DNA from: Cordia subcordata
Taxonomy: Eukaryota > Streptophyta > Magnoliopsida > Boraginales > Cordiaceae
Direction of reading: 5' to 3'
DNA: 64,000 nucleotides
Assembly: GCA_028554755.1 (NCBI GenBank)
Contig: JAPTOF010000001.1
Span: 28,695,501 to 28,759,500 of the forward strand
The position numbers were made by a program, and so were the translations under genes. Shown piece by piece: positions 8,423 through 19,729 of the stretch (the stretch's first letter is position 1; every line of letters begins with the position of its first letter). The notes under the pieces were generated by a model. The model was not told the DNA's origin and did not search any database. It was given only the letters and a program-made list of their open reading frames with translations.

Positions 8423-10191
8423 AACCTTAAATGGGAGACTATAGTGAAGCGGCTAGATGATCAAGGAGGAGGATAATAAGGATATACTCATCATTGAACT
8501 CAAACGGGACATCTTGTGCTAAAAGCCTAGACAGAGGACGTGTTAATGGCTAAAATCCTTAATAGACCTATGGTAGAATCTTGCATGCCTTAATAAAGAT
8601 CTAACATCCTTGACACACTTATGGATAGGCAACTTATCAATCAATTCTATAGTAGCTGTGACCCAAAACTATACCTCTTTGCAACATGAAGTAGGATTTC
8701 TCCCAACTCAATACAAGGTTCTTCTCCACACAACGGTCTAAAACTAAGGAAACGTGACTAAGGCACTCATCAAAGCTATCTCCAAAGACTGAGAAATCAT
8801 CTGTGCATATCTCTAAATGTGTCTCTATCAAGTTGCTAAAATGGCCATCATACACTTGTGGAACATTGCTGGCGTATTACGTAGACTGAAAGGCATTCTC
8901 TTATAGGCAAAAGTGCCATAGAGATAAGTAAAAGTGGTCTTCTCCTGGTCCAGAAGGAGTACTGGGATTTGATTGTATCCGGAAGACCTATCTAGAAAAC
9001 AATAATAGCTATGCCTTGCTACTCTATCTAAGATCTAGTCTAGAAAAGGCAATGGGAAATAATCTTTCCTAGTTCTAAAGTTCAGCTTCCTATAGTCAAT
9101 ACAGATGCTCTAACCTGTAGAAGTACACATAGGGATAAGCTCTCCTCTCTCATTCTCAACAACTGTGATCTTAAACTTCTTAAGGACTACTTGAACCGAA
9201 CTAACCCACTCACTGTCGAAAATCGAATAAATAATGTCTGCATCTAGAAGCTTAATGATCTCATTCTTAACTCCTCGCTTATGTGTGGGTTTAGCCTTAT
9301 TTGCATTTCCCTGGAAGGAACGACTCCATTCTCAAGGTGAATGCGATGCATACAAATTGAAATGTCTATGCCTCTCAAATCATTTATCTTTCACCCTTTG
9401 CCTTCATATGTTTCCTAAGAACTCCTAAGAGACCCTCTTCTTGCTTACTTAAAAGATCGAATGCTATGATTACCGGAAGGGTCTCACTAGGGCCGAAGAA
9501 TGCGTACTTCAAATGGTTGGGAAAGGGGTTTGAGCTTTAAGGATGGACTAGGCTCAACCATAGGGGCTTAACCTCAACATCATCAACATGGACAACACTA
9601 GAATCAAAACTAGAAAGAACAACCTCAAGCGACTTATCAATCAAAGAATCCTCAACTAAACAGGTAAAAGCTACACATTTCTATTATAAGGTCTCCAAAT
9701 CAAAGCTACACAACAAATTCTCAAATTTCCTCAAATTTTTGCTATCGGTCATGGTCCTCGCTACAAAGTCCTCAACACAAGAATCAATGACATCAATCCT
9801 GAACGACTATTCTCCATCTACTTTTTCTCCTACACTGGCCCTATTTACAGCCCTTGTAACTTTCATAGTAGACCTCAAATTCCCAAACTTCATCTCCTAT
9901 AACCTTGACCTACAATGAATAATGGCATCCGCAGTAGTAAAGAAGAGGCGACCTAAGAGGATGGGAGTAAAATGCCTAGAATCATGACTGAATCCATATC
10001 TAACACTATGAAGTCCATGGGGTACACGAACTCTTCTGCTTGAACTAGCACATCTTCTACTACACTTCTAGGTATCTTCTCAGACCTATCAGCTAGCTGA
10101 AGAGTAACGTATATGCGTAACAAGTCTCTAGGTAGACTAAGCAAGAAATGAGGTTTACATTAGGCCTTAAACCTCACAAGATATGATCCAT
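8423..10191 (-). pseudogene. E1 protease, reverse transcriptase and RNase H start (decayed)
   Basis: Minus-strand fragments: 10144-9953 give a protease part (VTLQLADRSEKIPR, DFIVLDMDS), and 8855-8637 the RT palm with CTDDFSVFGDSFDE and LDRCVEKNLVLSWEKS. The catalytic YMDD/FMDD box reads CTDD, so the motif is damaged although both aspartates remain. The DLGAS-type catalytic box of the protease is not recognisable. Many stops and frameshifts interrupt the region between. The RNase H start (AATGGGAGACTATAGT area) is cut by NA at 8418. Confidence 0.75.
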
Positions 10192-12283
10192 CTAGGTCTT
10201 TTGAATTCTACCAGGAATGGTGAAAACTCCAAGGTCATTCAACTTGGGTAGAAGGCCCAAAGTGCAAATGCTACTCATCCTCTCCGTGAGCTTCACCTTC
10301 TTAGGCATGATTAAGGCTCTATGTTTACTCGTGCAAAGATCCTTAAAGAACTTGAAGTAGGAGGAAATAGAACGGACTGCATCTATTAAGGGAAGATTGA
10401 CCTCCAGATCCTTAAGATGCTTTAAGTCATTAAGAAACCTAGAATCCTCACTAGGTGATGGCCTTTCTAAGGCAGATAGGTAAGGAACTCTAGGTGTAAC
10501 ATCTCTAGACTTATAAGAATCTACAATGGGTTTCTTTCCCTTCCTATATATGTGGGAAATACTACTATCACCATGGTCTCTCATGGGCTTTGCTCTCTCA
10601 TTAGGACTCTCTCTAAGATCTTTCTTAAGAAGGCTACTATCAGTATCTTTAGACTCAGAAGGACCACTAAGTGTAGGTACTACATATTCAACTCCTACTC
10701 TATTATCCGCTATCCTACCACTAGTAAGAGTGGTGACGGCCTTAACTTGGGCCTGAAGTGGATAAGTGGTGTCATTGGAGGAATAGGATCGGACTCTAGG
10801 GTTTATCTTTGATTGAGAAGACAACTTCCCAGGATTTTTAGTGCTCATCTGACTAACAAGCTGCCCTAACTGTGCCTCAAGCCTAGCCATTCGTACCTGT
10901 AGCTAGCTAGCTCTTATTTATTATCCACTAACTCTTGTTGGTAACTAGCTAAAGACTATTGTTGATTCTAAATAAACCACATCATCGCTATCATATCATT
11001 ACTAAGAAACTAACTACTAGAAGGAGCAGGTAATGCCTGGGGCTGAGGAGTGCTAGTGAGCCTAGGTTGATTGACATTGTAGAACCCTGAGGGATTAATA
11101 GGACGGGGTCACTGTTGGAGTAGGGCCTAAGACTAGGAATAAGACTCATACTGACCTTGTCTCCAAGAGAACTTAGAGATGTCCCTTCAACTCAGATTGT
11201 AAGTGTTCAAGTACAGGTTATGCTTATGGGAATAATCTTGGGTAGCATATACTTGCTCCACAAAATCAAGAAACTGGGGTACTAAGGCGCAAGCCATAGT
11301 CTCGTGAGATGACTCAGAACACAAAGCACATACTTCAACTACCGAAGGGTAGAGGATGAACCTACAGAACTAACTCTACAATTATGGAAGGAAAGAGATA
11401 AAGAGATGAATTGGTCTAACTTATTCGTAAGGGCCTCTACCTCAGTGAGCAAATCTGAAGAAACTCCAACATCATGGATACCTCTTCTATTCACTCCCCG
11501 ACTAGACCTATCCATAGCCAAATTTTAGAAAGTGTTCTTGGCCAACAAATCCATTTTCTTCCGTGGCTTACTCACTCTCAAATTATAGAACTCGCCATTC
11601 GGACGTGACGTTGACCATCATCCTATTTTGACCATTCAAACCTTGGAAGAAATACTGAAGTAGATCATGATTACCATACACGTGGTAGGACACTACCTAA
11701 GAAGTTCATTGAACCTCTCCTAAGCCTTATGAAAGGACTCTAAATCATGCTAGGAGAAAGCCATAATGGAAGCCCCTAAAGTCGGCTGTCTTGGCCATGG
11801 AAAAGAATTTTTGGAAGAACTTAGATTGAAGCTCATTCCATGATGTGATGCAACCACTAGGCAAAGAATGATACCAAGACTTAGCCTTATCCTTAAGGGA
11901 GAACGTGAACAACTTAAGGTGAATGACCTCTTAAGGCACATTGTGGAAATGAAAGGTGGAACTTATCTCTACGAAATTGGTAATACGGTCCAAGGGACTC
12001 TCATTGCTCCTCTATAGAAGGAAGGCAGCATAGCCAACATGCTAGGCTTAATCACAAAATGTGCTTCCCCCAACCCCAGAACATTGATAGCCACATTAGG
12101 CTCAAAAGTCTTAGGGAGGAAGAATTGCCTGAGTGTAGGCCCATCGTTTATGGGTAGGTTTGGCCTAAGGGACTCTTTCCTAAAATGATCTTGGGCTTGT
12201 GGATGCCCATTATGCTCATGTGGAGGAATGGGATTCATAGGGGAAATTAGAGGAGGATTAGGAGGATTATTTGGATTGGCCAT
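10192..12283 (-). pseudogene. E1 Gag (decayed Athila capsid precursor)
   Basis: It starts MANPNNPPNPP at 12283, followed by LRQFFLPKTFEPNVAINVLG and IKPSMLAMLPSFYRG, as in Athila Gag. Between about 11960 and 10900 the capsid part is frameshifted but still recognisable (fragments of FTFSLKDKAKSW). The C-terminal part at 10890-10192 is open (MARLEAQLGQLVSQM, HLKDLEVNLPLIDAVRSIS, LLPKLNDLGVFTIPGRI) and leads into protease. It is not expressible as a single protein. Confidence 0.8.
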
Positions 12284-12719
12284 CTCCTCAAGAAGACTTT
12301 CTAAATTCCTAAAGTGTCGTGCAATCCTATCGGGTTTGAGATTAAATGGAATTAGGGGATTCCTAAGTCATCATCTACGAAGCATGCACTACTTCCTAAC
12401 TCTGGCCACTTCAACCCTCAAAACTTCAATAATTTTCTAAAACTACAAGCAAACCACAAACTTATAGGGTGCACAAAAAATAAAAGCAAAAACCAAAACA
12501 AGAAAGCTAAACAAACAAGCTGTGCTAAGTAAGGAAAGTAAACACAAGAAATCAAATGAACTAAGAACAAAGTAAGATAAGCAACTATGATAGCAAGCTA
12601 ACAAAAATCAAAAAGCAAGATAAGGAAGTAGTAAATAAACTAACTTAATAAAGGAAAGCAAACAAATAAAGCAAGAAACGATCTAAGACTCACAAGCAAA
12701 GAGCACAAACCACCGTGCT
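12284..12719 (-). other. E1 5' leader
   Basis: This purine-rich, AAGCAAACA-type leader lies between Gag and the primer site, matched by a similar stretch in E2 (35526-35811). No coding frame is supported. Confidence 0.6.
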
Positions 12720-12737
12720 TTCCCGACAATGACGCCA
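12720..12737 (-). other. E1 degenerate tRNA-Asp primer binding site
   Basis: TTCCCGACAATGACGCCA matches the tRNA-Asp end at 14 of 18 positions. All four differences are C-to-T or G-to-A transitions, as expected from decay of methylated cytosines. Confidence 0.75.
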
Positions 12738-12743
12738 AGAACT

Positions 12744-14573
12744 TGATATCTCTCTAGAGGTGCAAGCCCTAAAGACCTACAAACGCATAGATCGGTGCAA
12801 TATAGTGTGCACGAGAATGGGTGTCGAACCATAGGAGGCTATTATGTAGAGGTGATCCTATGCACGTGTGTCCTAGAAGGGGCCTAAAAGAAAACCTAAA
12901 CTAAGCTTATTTTTGTACTTTTTAGATATATGGGAGATTTGGCTTAACTATTGGGGAGATTTGGCTTAACTATTGGAACAGTGTTAAGGTGACTCATGAT
13001 TGCTAATGGATGATTCTAGACTCTTATGCTATGGGATTATAGGAAGTGGCTTAAGTATGGGAAGCTCTTTAACTAGGTTGCTAACTAGTATCCTAATTTA
13101 TCACTGGGACTCAGTGTAAGTCGATCCCTAGGCTTTCACTCTCAGAGCTACGCCATGGTCCTTATGACTTAGGGCTATAGGAGTGACTAAATACTTTCCT
13201 AGGTGTCTTAGAACAAACCTACCCTAGTTCCTAAACCATTGGCTAGGTTTAAAGCCAAGACCTAGGGTTACCAAGGTCAACTAAACCCTCCAGACTCTTA
13301 TTAGCAGGATTTAAAGCTAAAAGGGACTCAATCTAGTCTAGTCTTAAATTGTGCGCCATTATTCTACAGTATAGTAGGATTTGACCTATGTCCACAATCC
13401 TACATGTTGTAGCCTATGGTTTTTGTGAATGCGTGGACCTATTCGACTACCAAACATCTTCATGCTTGAATTACACCATTAATAGAAATTAGGTATCAAC
13501 ATGTAGTCATTATTGAAGTTATATTCACTACTAGACATACTATCATACATATAGACATGAATAAAAGCAATAGTCAGTTTATACAATCCACAAATAAATA
13601 CATAGACATGATTATAAGATGAATTAGAGGCGTTTAGTAGGAAATAATTTTCAATTTGTAAACATGCTACTCATATAGGGATTTTATCAAACACCTAGAC
13701 ATCCATTGAATAAAAGCTTTTAAACAAAGAAAACAAAGTATGTATATATATTAAACCATCAAATCCCATAACATATGAGTGTTAAATCAACTCATTACAC
13801 AAGGTAAATTACCCTAATCAAATCTACTCAAGCATAATATAAAATGGGATAAAGGAGAGAATATTAAACTTCCTTTCCGTCCTAGCTATCCTTGTACAAA
13901 ATTTGAGCAAATCTTTACTCCAAAGCTGTTAAATCCCTCCAAACAAACTTGAATCCAAGTGGGAAGTGTGTGAAAAAATGTGTGAGAGGTGGGTGAGTTA
14001 GGGTTTGGTGTGTGTGAAAAATTGGAATGAAATGTGTGGAAGGATTCTCCTTAAGTGCTGAAACTCGGGTCCAATTTATAGGCAACAACGGAACTACCAG
14101 TCAACCCTACCGACTGGCTGGTAACGGGAGGGTCGACTAGTTCTAAAGTGTGCTCTCAAGAATTACCGGTTGACCTTATCAGTCAGTCAGTTAACTCAGT
14201 TAATAAGCCTTTCTGTTCTCTAGATATGCTAGCAGACCCTACTAGTTAGCCAGTAGCCTTTAGGGGTCCACCAATTCCTTCTTTTTGCTTCAATCTTCAT
14301 CTTCTTTGCTTCCAACCTCTTTTCGATGACTCGTATGCCTTTTATCTTCATCACCCATTATCTTACAAGCTCAGGATCAACCCAAGACTGACCTAAATCA
14401 TTAAAACATGCAATTAGTGTAGAGTTTATCTATCAAACTCAACTATGTGCAACTATCTTCACTTAAGCTTAATCCTATCAAATGTATTACACTAATGCCA
14501 CTATATATGCACATAACAACTCTAAGATATATAGAAAATGCAATACAAACACATACCAAATCAAAGCACATCA
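12744..14573 (-). repeat. E1 5' LTR
   Basis: The plus-orientation ends are TGATATCTCTCTAGAGG and AAAGCACATCA. It holds two hairpins, at 13239-13258 (TTGGCTAGGTTTAAAGCCAA) and 13301-13320 (TTAGCAGGATTTAAAGCTAA), and a degraded palindrome region around 14090-14270 (CCAGTCAACC, GGTCGACTAG). The next five bases are TTCTT; no matching duplication exists because the other end of E1 is lost. Confidence 0.8.
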
Positions 14574-15479
14574 TTCTTGCATTTTGTACAAACAATTAGA
14601 AAGTTGTAACCCATGGTAGTAAAAGTTTTTGTATCGAATTTGCAGCAAGAATTAAACCATTTTATTCATTTTTGTGCAAAGGAACTAAAAGCCCACATAG
14701 GCATTGTGGAAAAGCCAAGTTTCTGTGTCACAAGGTCAAAGTCTAGTTGAACACGTGGCCTGGTACATGTGGCCAAAAGGGTGATTTTCCAAGCAAACAC
14801 TCTCCCTAAGGCCTATCTAGGGTGAATCATCCTGTGAAGAATGGTCATTTTGTTCTCGCTCAATTGGTCATGAAACATGAACACATTTGGCAAAAATTGA
14901 AGTTATAGCAACATTTGACGGCGTTTCCTGACTGATAAAGATTGAAGGTTCCGTAGATGTTCAGGTATTTTAAATAGACCCTTACTACACATATTGTACA
15001 CCATTTTTGTACCAGGTTCTACCGAGCATGTCAGAAATTGTTTATGAGGAAAATTTATCTAAAGGCTAAACAAACTTGGACATGACTTTAACCAAATGTT
15101 GACTGTTCTTGTTGATGATATCACCAAGGGCAACCTTTTAGCTAACAAATGTTTGGTAAACTAACGTCAATGTATTCTTTTCTTCATCCCGAAGTTGACC
15201 TAGGGGCTTATACAGTGATGGTCACTCCCTCTTTGATCTTGTGATCAAACAAACGCTTTTTAATCACAAATTAAGCTCATGGTCGTCTCTCTTGACCACT
15301 TGATGATTTGGTAGTCAAGCATGGCACATCGATGATCAAAGGCATGCAAATAACAATGTCAATAATTGACGTGTCAAGTCTAGCATATCATGTCAAATAT
15401 CCAATGGACTAGCTCATTAGTGAAGCTTTGATATGTTATCGTGATTGCTGAAAAAGTCATGGTAACAATCTCCTCTTGT
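14574..15479. other. Non-coding stretch without a recognised feature
   Basis: No supported gene. It is probably old retroelement sequence, since segments such as CATGTGGCCAAAAGGGTGATTT recall gypsy leader sequence near 59270, but I cannot assign it firmly. Confidence 0.4.
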
Positions 15480-15893
15480 GCTTAAGGTAGATTTCTGGGA
15501 ATACAACTAGGATTAAACTATACCTAAATTAGGGTTATAACTAAAGACTATGATAATCTATGATAGCTAAGATAAAATAGGATAAATAGACTAGAAATTA
15601 TGGTGATTCTAGGATCCTTTGCTTGATGATTCATTTTGACTTTTATACTCATACCCTAAAAATTTTCAATTTCGTACGTGACTCTTGGGATTTCAAACAA
15701 CCTGCAAGTGTTCCTTAATTTGGTAACACAACAAGCACCATGTTTCTTTTCATTCAATTAGTCTTCCAATTCTAAATTTCATCAATGGCTCCAATTTTCC
15801 CACGTGTGCACAAATCTTCACACTAAGACTCTCGTTGACTTGGTATACTCTTTGGCAATACTTGGCCAAGGGATGCAAATTTTGGATGTAAAT
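15480..15893 (-). mobile_element. Relic of an element-D-like gypsy LTR
   Basis: AGCTAAGATAAAATAGGATAAAT followed by AGGATCCTTTGCTTGATGA parallels 59727-59775. The end GCAAATTTTGGATGTAAA parallels the LTR end at 53024-53046 (GCAAAATTTGGGTGTAAACA). It looks like the terminal part of an LTR of the same family as D, later hit by solo LTR A. Confidence 0.45.
15889..15893. repeat. Target site duplication of solo LTR A, left copy (TAAAT)
   Basis: The bases TAAAT directly precede the LTR start TGATACTATTCGG and recur at 17868-17872. Confidence 0.85.
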
Positions 15894-17867
15894 TGATACT
15901 ATTCGGTGCACAAGGCCTAAAATAGCCCGCAAGCATACAGGTGGCGTGTAATGTAGCGTGTGAATACAGGGTTGAATCAACAAGGAGGCCAAATGTGTGT
16001 ATTGTCATAAGCTAAGTGTATCTTAAAGAGCTACGTGTTGGGATCTAAACTACAATATTTTTGGGTTTTTTAGATTGAGACGAGCTCGAAAGTAAATCTA
16101 ACCTAAGGCAAGAAAATAAAAGATGTGTGTGTGAAACGGGGGAATTAAGCGATCTAAGAGCAATCAAATGTCGGAAATGAGGAATAGGGTGATTACGTCT
16201 TGCAAATGGGTGATTACTACTTCTCATTAGGGTTGCTTGATGGATTATACTTGGTTGCTCTCATCTAGACTCTAGATTAACCTCCTAATTAGTACCCTAA
16301 GCCTTAGTGCGGGTCTATCCCTAGGCGACGACTCCTAAAGCTACGGCGTGGTCTTTATGACTTAGGAAATCGGGCTAGCTAGTTACGATTCTTGGTGACT
16401 TAGATCGATCTAACCCAGCGTTTAGTCCACCAATTAGTTCCCTAATCGATCCCTAGGACTCAATGCAAGTTGGTCCCTAGGCATCGTCTACCTAAAGCCA
16501 CAGCGTGGTCCTTATGACCTGGGGCCTTAAGATTGACTAACTAGCTTCCTAAGTAACTAAGGTTGACTAAACCTACTCGGAAACCTATTGTTTGGGTTTA
16601 AAGCCAAAGGAGACTCAACCTAGGCTAGCCATTAGTTATGCACCATCGATCATCATCACAGTAGTAGGAATTAACATTTGAGCACAAGGCATACATATCC
16701 GAGGCATGGCATTCGGAAATATTTTGACTTATTCTACTAAACACATAGACATGCCTAGATTACACCAATTTAAGTGATAATACTCGATATATATGCAATA
16801 GAAGCTATTTATGCTATTAGACATGCAAATACACATATAGACATATATATAAGCATAACCAAATTCATGTAATCATCATACAAACATATAGACATGTCTA
16901 TACAATGATTTATAAATGGTTAATAGCATAATAGATTTCAATACACATATGTAACTTCATTGAGACATTTCTACAACCATATAAACTTGTAAATATAATA
17001 GCCTTAGAAACTCTAAGCACAAAGCATATATATATATTAATCCATCAAGTTTCCACACCAATAGTGTAATAATCAATCTATAATACAAACAATAATTACC
17101 CTACATAGCTCTAATGGCACATAAATGAAATTAGGATAAAAGAGAGACAAAAAAGCTACCTTTCTATCCAAAGCCATGTCTTTATAATCCAAGAGCTAAT
17201 ACCCCAAATCCTTGTGTTTGATCCTCTTAGAAGTTTGATTCCAAGTGCTAAATGTGTTTAGGTGAGTGTGTGTGAGGTGGGTAAGAGTGGAATTAGGGTT
17301 TCGGGAAATGGGGGTTCAAACGTTGGATGATTTCTCCCTAATTTTGTAGAAAAAGTGCATTTAAACAGCAATTCTCGTGCACAGCCAGGGAACCAACTGG
17401 GGGACCAGCCTTGGAAGGAAGTTGACCGACCTTAAAGCTCAACATTCTGATTAAGTCGGGGGACCTTGGCCGGTCGACCAGCCTAGGGAAGAGGTCAACC
17501 AACCTCCCTAGCTTTTGGCCCAGATTTTGCTCCTCGCGAGCTAGTTTCTTCTTGGGTGCTTCTTTCTTCGTCCGGTGACTTCCAAATACACTTTTCTTGA
17601 TTCTTTTGCATCTAAAACACCTTTGGCTTTGCTCCACATCCCAAGCATCATCAATCAAGCTTCGGTTATCTCTCCGAATCTCACCTAAAACAACCAATAA
17701 GTGCGCATTAGTGTAGCATTTACGTTCTAAGCTCAACTATGGCTATGTAAACCCTAATATGCACAAATATGACATAAATGCTATACTAATATACCTATTA
17801 AAGTGTAAAACACCTGTAAACAAGTATAAACATGCAATGAACAATCACACACAAAATCAACACATAA
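15894..17867 (-). repeat. Solo Athila-type LTR A
   Basis: It runs from TGATACTATTCGGTGC to CAACACATAA (the expected terminal CA is mutated), 1,974 bp, flanked by TAAAT on both sides. It shares the GCCCGCAAG block near the start, the segment CCCTAGG...GGCGTGGTC, a degraded hairpin at 16588-16607 and GGTCGACC-like palindromes near 17470 with the other LTRs. No internal region remains, so it is a product of LTR-LTR recombination. Confidence 0.85.
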
Positions 17868-17872
17868 TAAAT
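17868..17872. repeat. Target site duplication of solo LTR A, right copy (TAAAT)
   Basis: Exact match to 15889-15893. Confidence 0.85.
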
Positions 17873-18221
17873 TAATTTTAAATTTAGTCACATCTGTTGA
17901 TGGCTAATTGTCGACCAATCCAATATTAAATTGTTGTTACAATCTTGGCACACTTGTGGACAAATCAATTGCCAATTTATCAAAAAATTTTATGAAAGAG
18001 AAATTTTTTTGGTAAAAAGAGAGAAAGATAGAAGAAAGAGTGATCAAATTTCTTTGTGGTCATTTTTAAGAATTATTCCATTCTTTAATGTAAATAATTG
18101 AGCGCTTGCTCATTGATGGAGCTTGGATGAAGCTAATGTAGAGTATTGTTTATAGGTGAAGCTTTTAGTATCTAAGTAGCTCCTTCTAGGAGCGGATCAG
18201 GCTCGACACAAGCCAAATCAC
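17873..18221. other. AT-rich intergenic stretch
   Basis: No frame or repeat could be supported here. Confidence 0.5.
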
Positions 18222-18224
18222 TTA

Positions 18225-18456
18225 GGGCCCATTTGGATTGGTTTTTCTTCTAACTACTTTTTTAAACAACTTTTGAAAGGTATTTTTTAAAAAATTAAAA
18301 ATTTTGACTTCTAAAAAAAAAAATATTTGAGTTTTTTTCATAGTATCGAGTTTTTTGAAAATTAAGCCAAATAGTTATTGCAAAAAGAATGTATTTTTAA
18401 GGTGAAAAAAGTATTTTTTACTTTTTTTTATAAAAAAGGCCAATCCAAATAGGCTC
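18225..18456. mobile_element. Tourist-like (PIF/Harbinger) MITE
   Basis: The terminal inverted repeats GGGCCCATTTGGATTGG and, on the other strand, GAGCCTATTTGGATTGG agree at 15 of 17 positions. TTA lies directly outside on both sides (18222-18224 and 18457-18459), the target duplication of PIF/Harbinger elements. The 232-bp interior is A/T-rich and non-coding. Confidence 0.82.
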
Positions 18457-18839
18457 TTAGAATATGTTAGGCCCAATGTTTAGATATTCAAGAGTGTTTT
18501 TTAGGAGTTCAAAAGTTGAAACAGAGTAATTTAGCAAATTTTTAGAAGTCCTTTTACATAAAAGCCAAATCTTAAAAAAAAATTGAAAAACTAAAAGTAT
18601 TAAATTGGAGCTTTTTGAAAAAGGTTTTTAGAAAGCTATTTTTATATCATATTAAAAATTACTTTTTTTTTTCTCAAAAATACTATTCCTTAATTTTGAA
18701 TTCCAATATTACCTTTAAAACAATTTAACTATTAAAATATTAAGTTAAGCAATCAACTGCTTTTATTCAATAGCATTTTTAATTAAATCTCTAATGTTAA
18801 AATCTTTGTATCTCAACAGTTGAAATTTCAAAGTTGGAC

Positions 18840-19400
18840 CAAACAGTCCTAAATCTTTTTCTCCTTGCTAACTTAATAATAAGCGTAATTCTTTGTGTAA
18901 CTGCTTATATTTGTACCCTGTGCAGACAAGTTACATGCCTGACGGATCGTTTTGTTGATACTGTTGATCCATCTATCAGAGTTAGGCTCTCACAAGAAGC
19001 TGGATATCTATGACTGAGAATGCTTTCGGATGGGAAGGCAGGTAGAAAATCATGCAAGTTCGCTCCCACAGGCTACAGCTGCATATTCCAAGAAGTAAAT
19101 GCCATAGAATGAAATCTCACCTCAATGGGCCCCGACGTGTCCTTCCCATCTGAGTGAAAGCATTCCATTTTTGTCAAAAACTTTATGATAATAGGAAACT
19201 GCAGGATAAAGTTGGGAGAACTACTTTCCTGACGTCAATGAATGCATTAATCACTTTTTCCCGCAGGTAGTTGGAAAACCAGTACTAGATGAGCTACAGA
19301 AAGTATTGGGATTTAATGACATTGCATGGAGCTTTGTAAATACTCACGTAATAGAACGTTCATCCGTATTAGTTATTGAGTCTTAATGCTACAGAAAAGC
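18840..19400 (+). pseudogene. KCS pseudogene fragment, partial duplicate of the downstream gene
   Basis: Segments match the KCS gene in order: AGGCGTAATTATTTAACTGC-like intron sequence (18875-18905 versus 22548-22568), AGAAAATCATGCAAG (19043-19057), CTACAGCTGCATATTCCAAG (19073-19092 versus 23020-23039) and GATGAGCTACAGAAAGTATT (19288-19307 versus 23285-23304). Large parts of exon 2 are deleted and no frame survives. It includes the end of the intron, so it came from DNA-level duplication, not a retrocopy. Confidence 0.8.
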
Positions 19401-19683
19401 TCATTACTCGGAGAAACTCTTCCATCACTTAGATCGATAATTTGTAATTTTCGAACAAAAATTTTAAGCCAAGAACAAAAAATCACAAGTGTCCAATATC
19501 AGTGCAATTAAAAAATTTGCACTTTTCGAACAAAAATTCATAAGTCAAGAATAAGAACTCATAAAAATTTTTATTCTTGGCCTATAAATTTTGGTTTGAA
19601 AACTACAAAATTTTCGCTTGGACTATGTCAACTTAGTCACATACTTCCAACACGCAGCATTAAACGGCCGAAGACAATTTGTC

Positions 19684-19691
19684 TATATATA
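19684..19691 (+). promoter_or_regulatory. TATA box of the KCS gene
   Basis: TATATATA lies about 40 bases upstream of the ATG at 19730. With normal TATA spacing, transcription would start near 19715, giving a very short leader. Position is suggestive; no transcript data. Confidence 0.5.
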
Positions 19692-19729
19692 CGAGAGAGT
19701 GTGCCAATTAAACGTCTTTCATTCGGTAT

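Larger units (their letters stand above)
354..14573 (-). mobile_element. Athila-type Ty3/gypsy element E1, 3'-truncated and interrupted
   Basis: On the minus strand the order is LTR, tRNA-Asp primer site, gag, protease, reverse transcriptase, RNase H, integrase, which is the standard Ty3/gypsy order. Protein fragments resemble the Athila clade. The 3' end, including the 3' LTR, is missing: the integrase reading breaks at about 354 against copia LTR sequence, with a small deletion just inside. The younger element NA sits in the RT/RNase H region. All frames carry stops and frameshifts, so E1 is dead. Confidence 0.85.

Noticed and set aside
10526..10812. Plus-strand frames across E1 Gag
   Set aside because: Antisense shadows of the minus-strand Gag C-terminus, no start context or recognised domain.
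18470..18853. A second MITE candidate (TTAGGCCCAATGTTTAG to CCAAACAGTCCTAA)
   Set aside because: Ends are only weakly inverted-repeat-like and the flanking bases (TTA versus TAA) do not form a duplication.
19019..19168. Inverted pair TGCTTTCGGATGGGAAGG / CCTTCCCATCTGAGTGAAAGCA in the KCS pseudogene
   Set aside because: Both arms derive from separate parts of degraded exon 2; likely coincidence after deletion rather than a functional hairpin.
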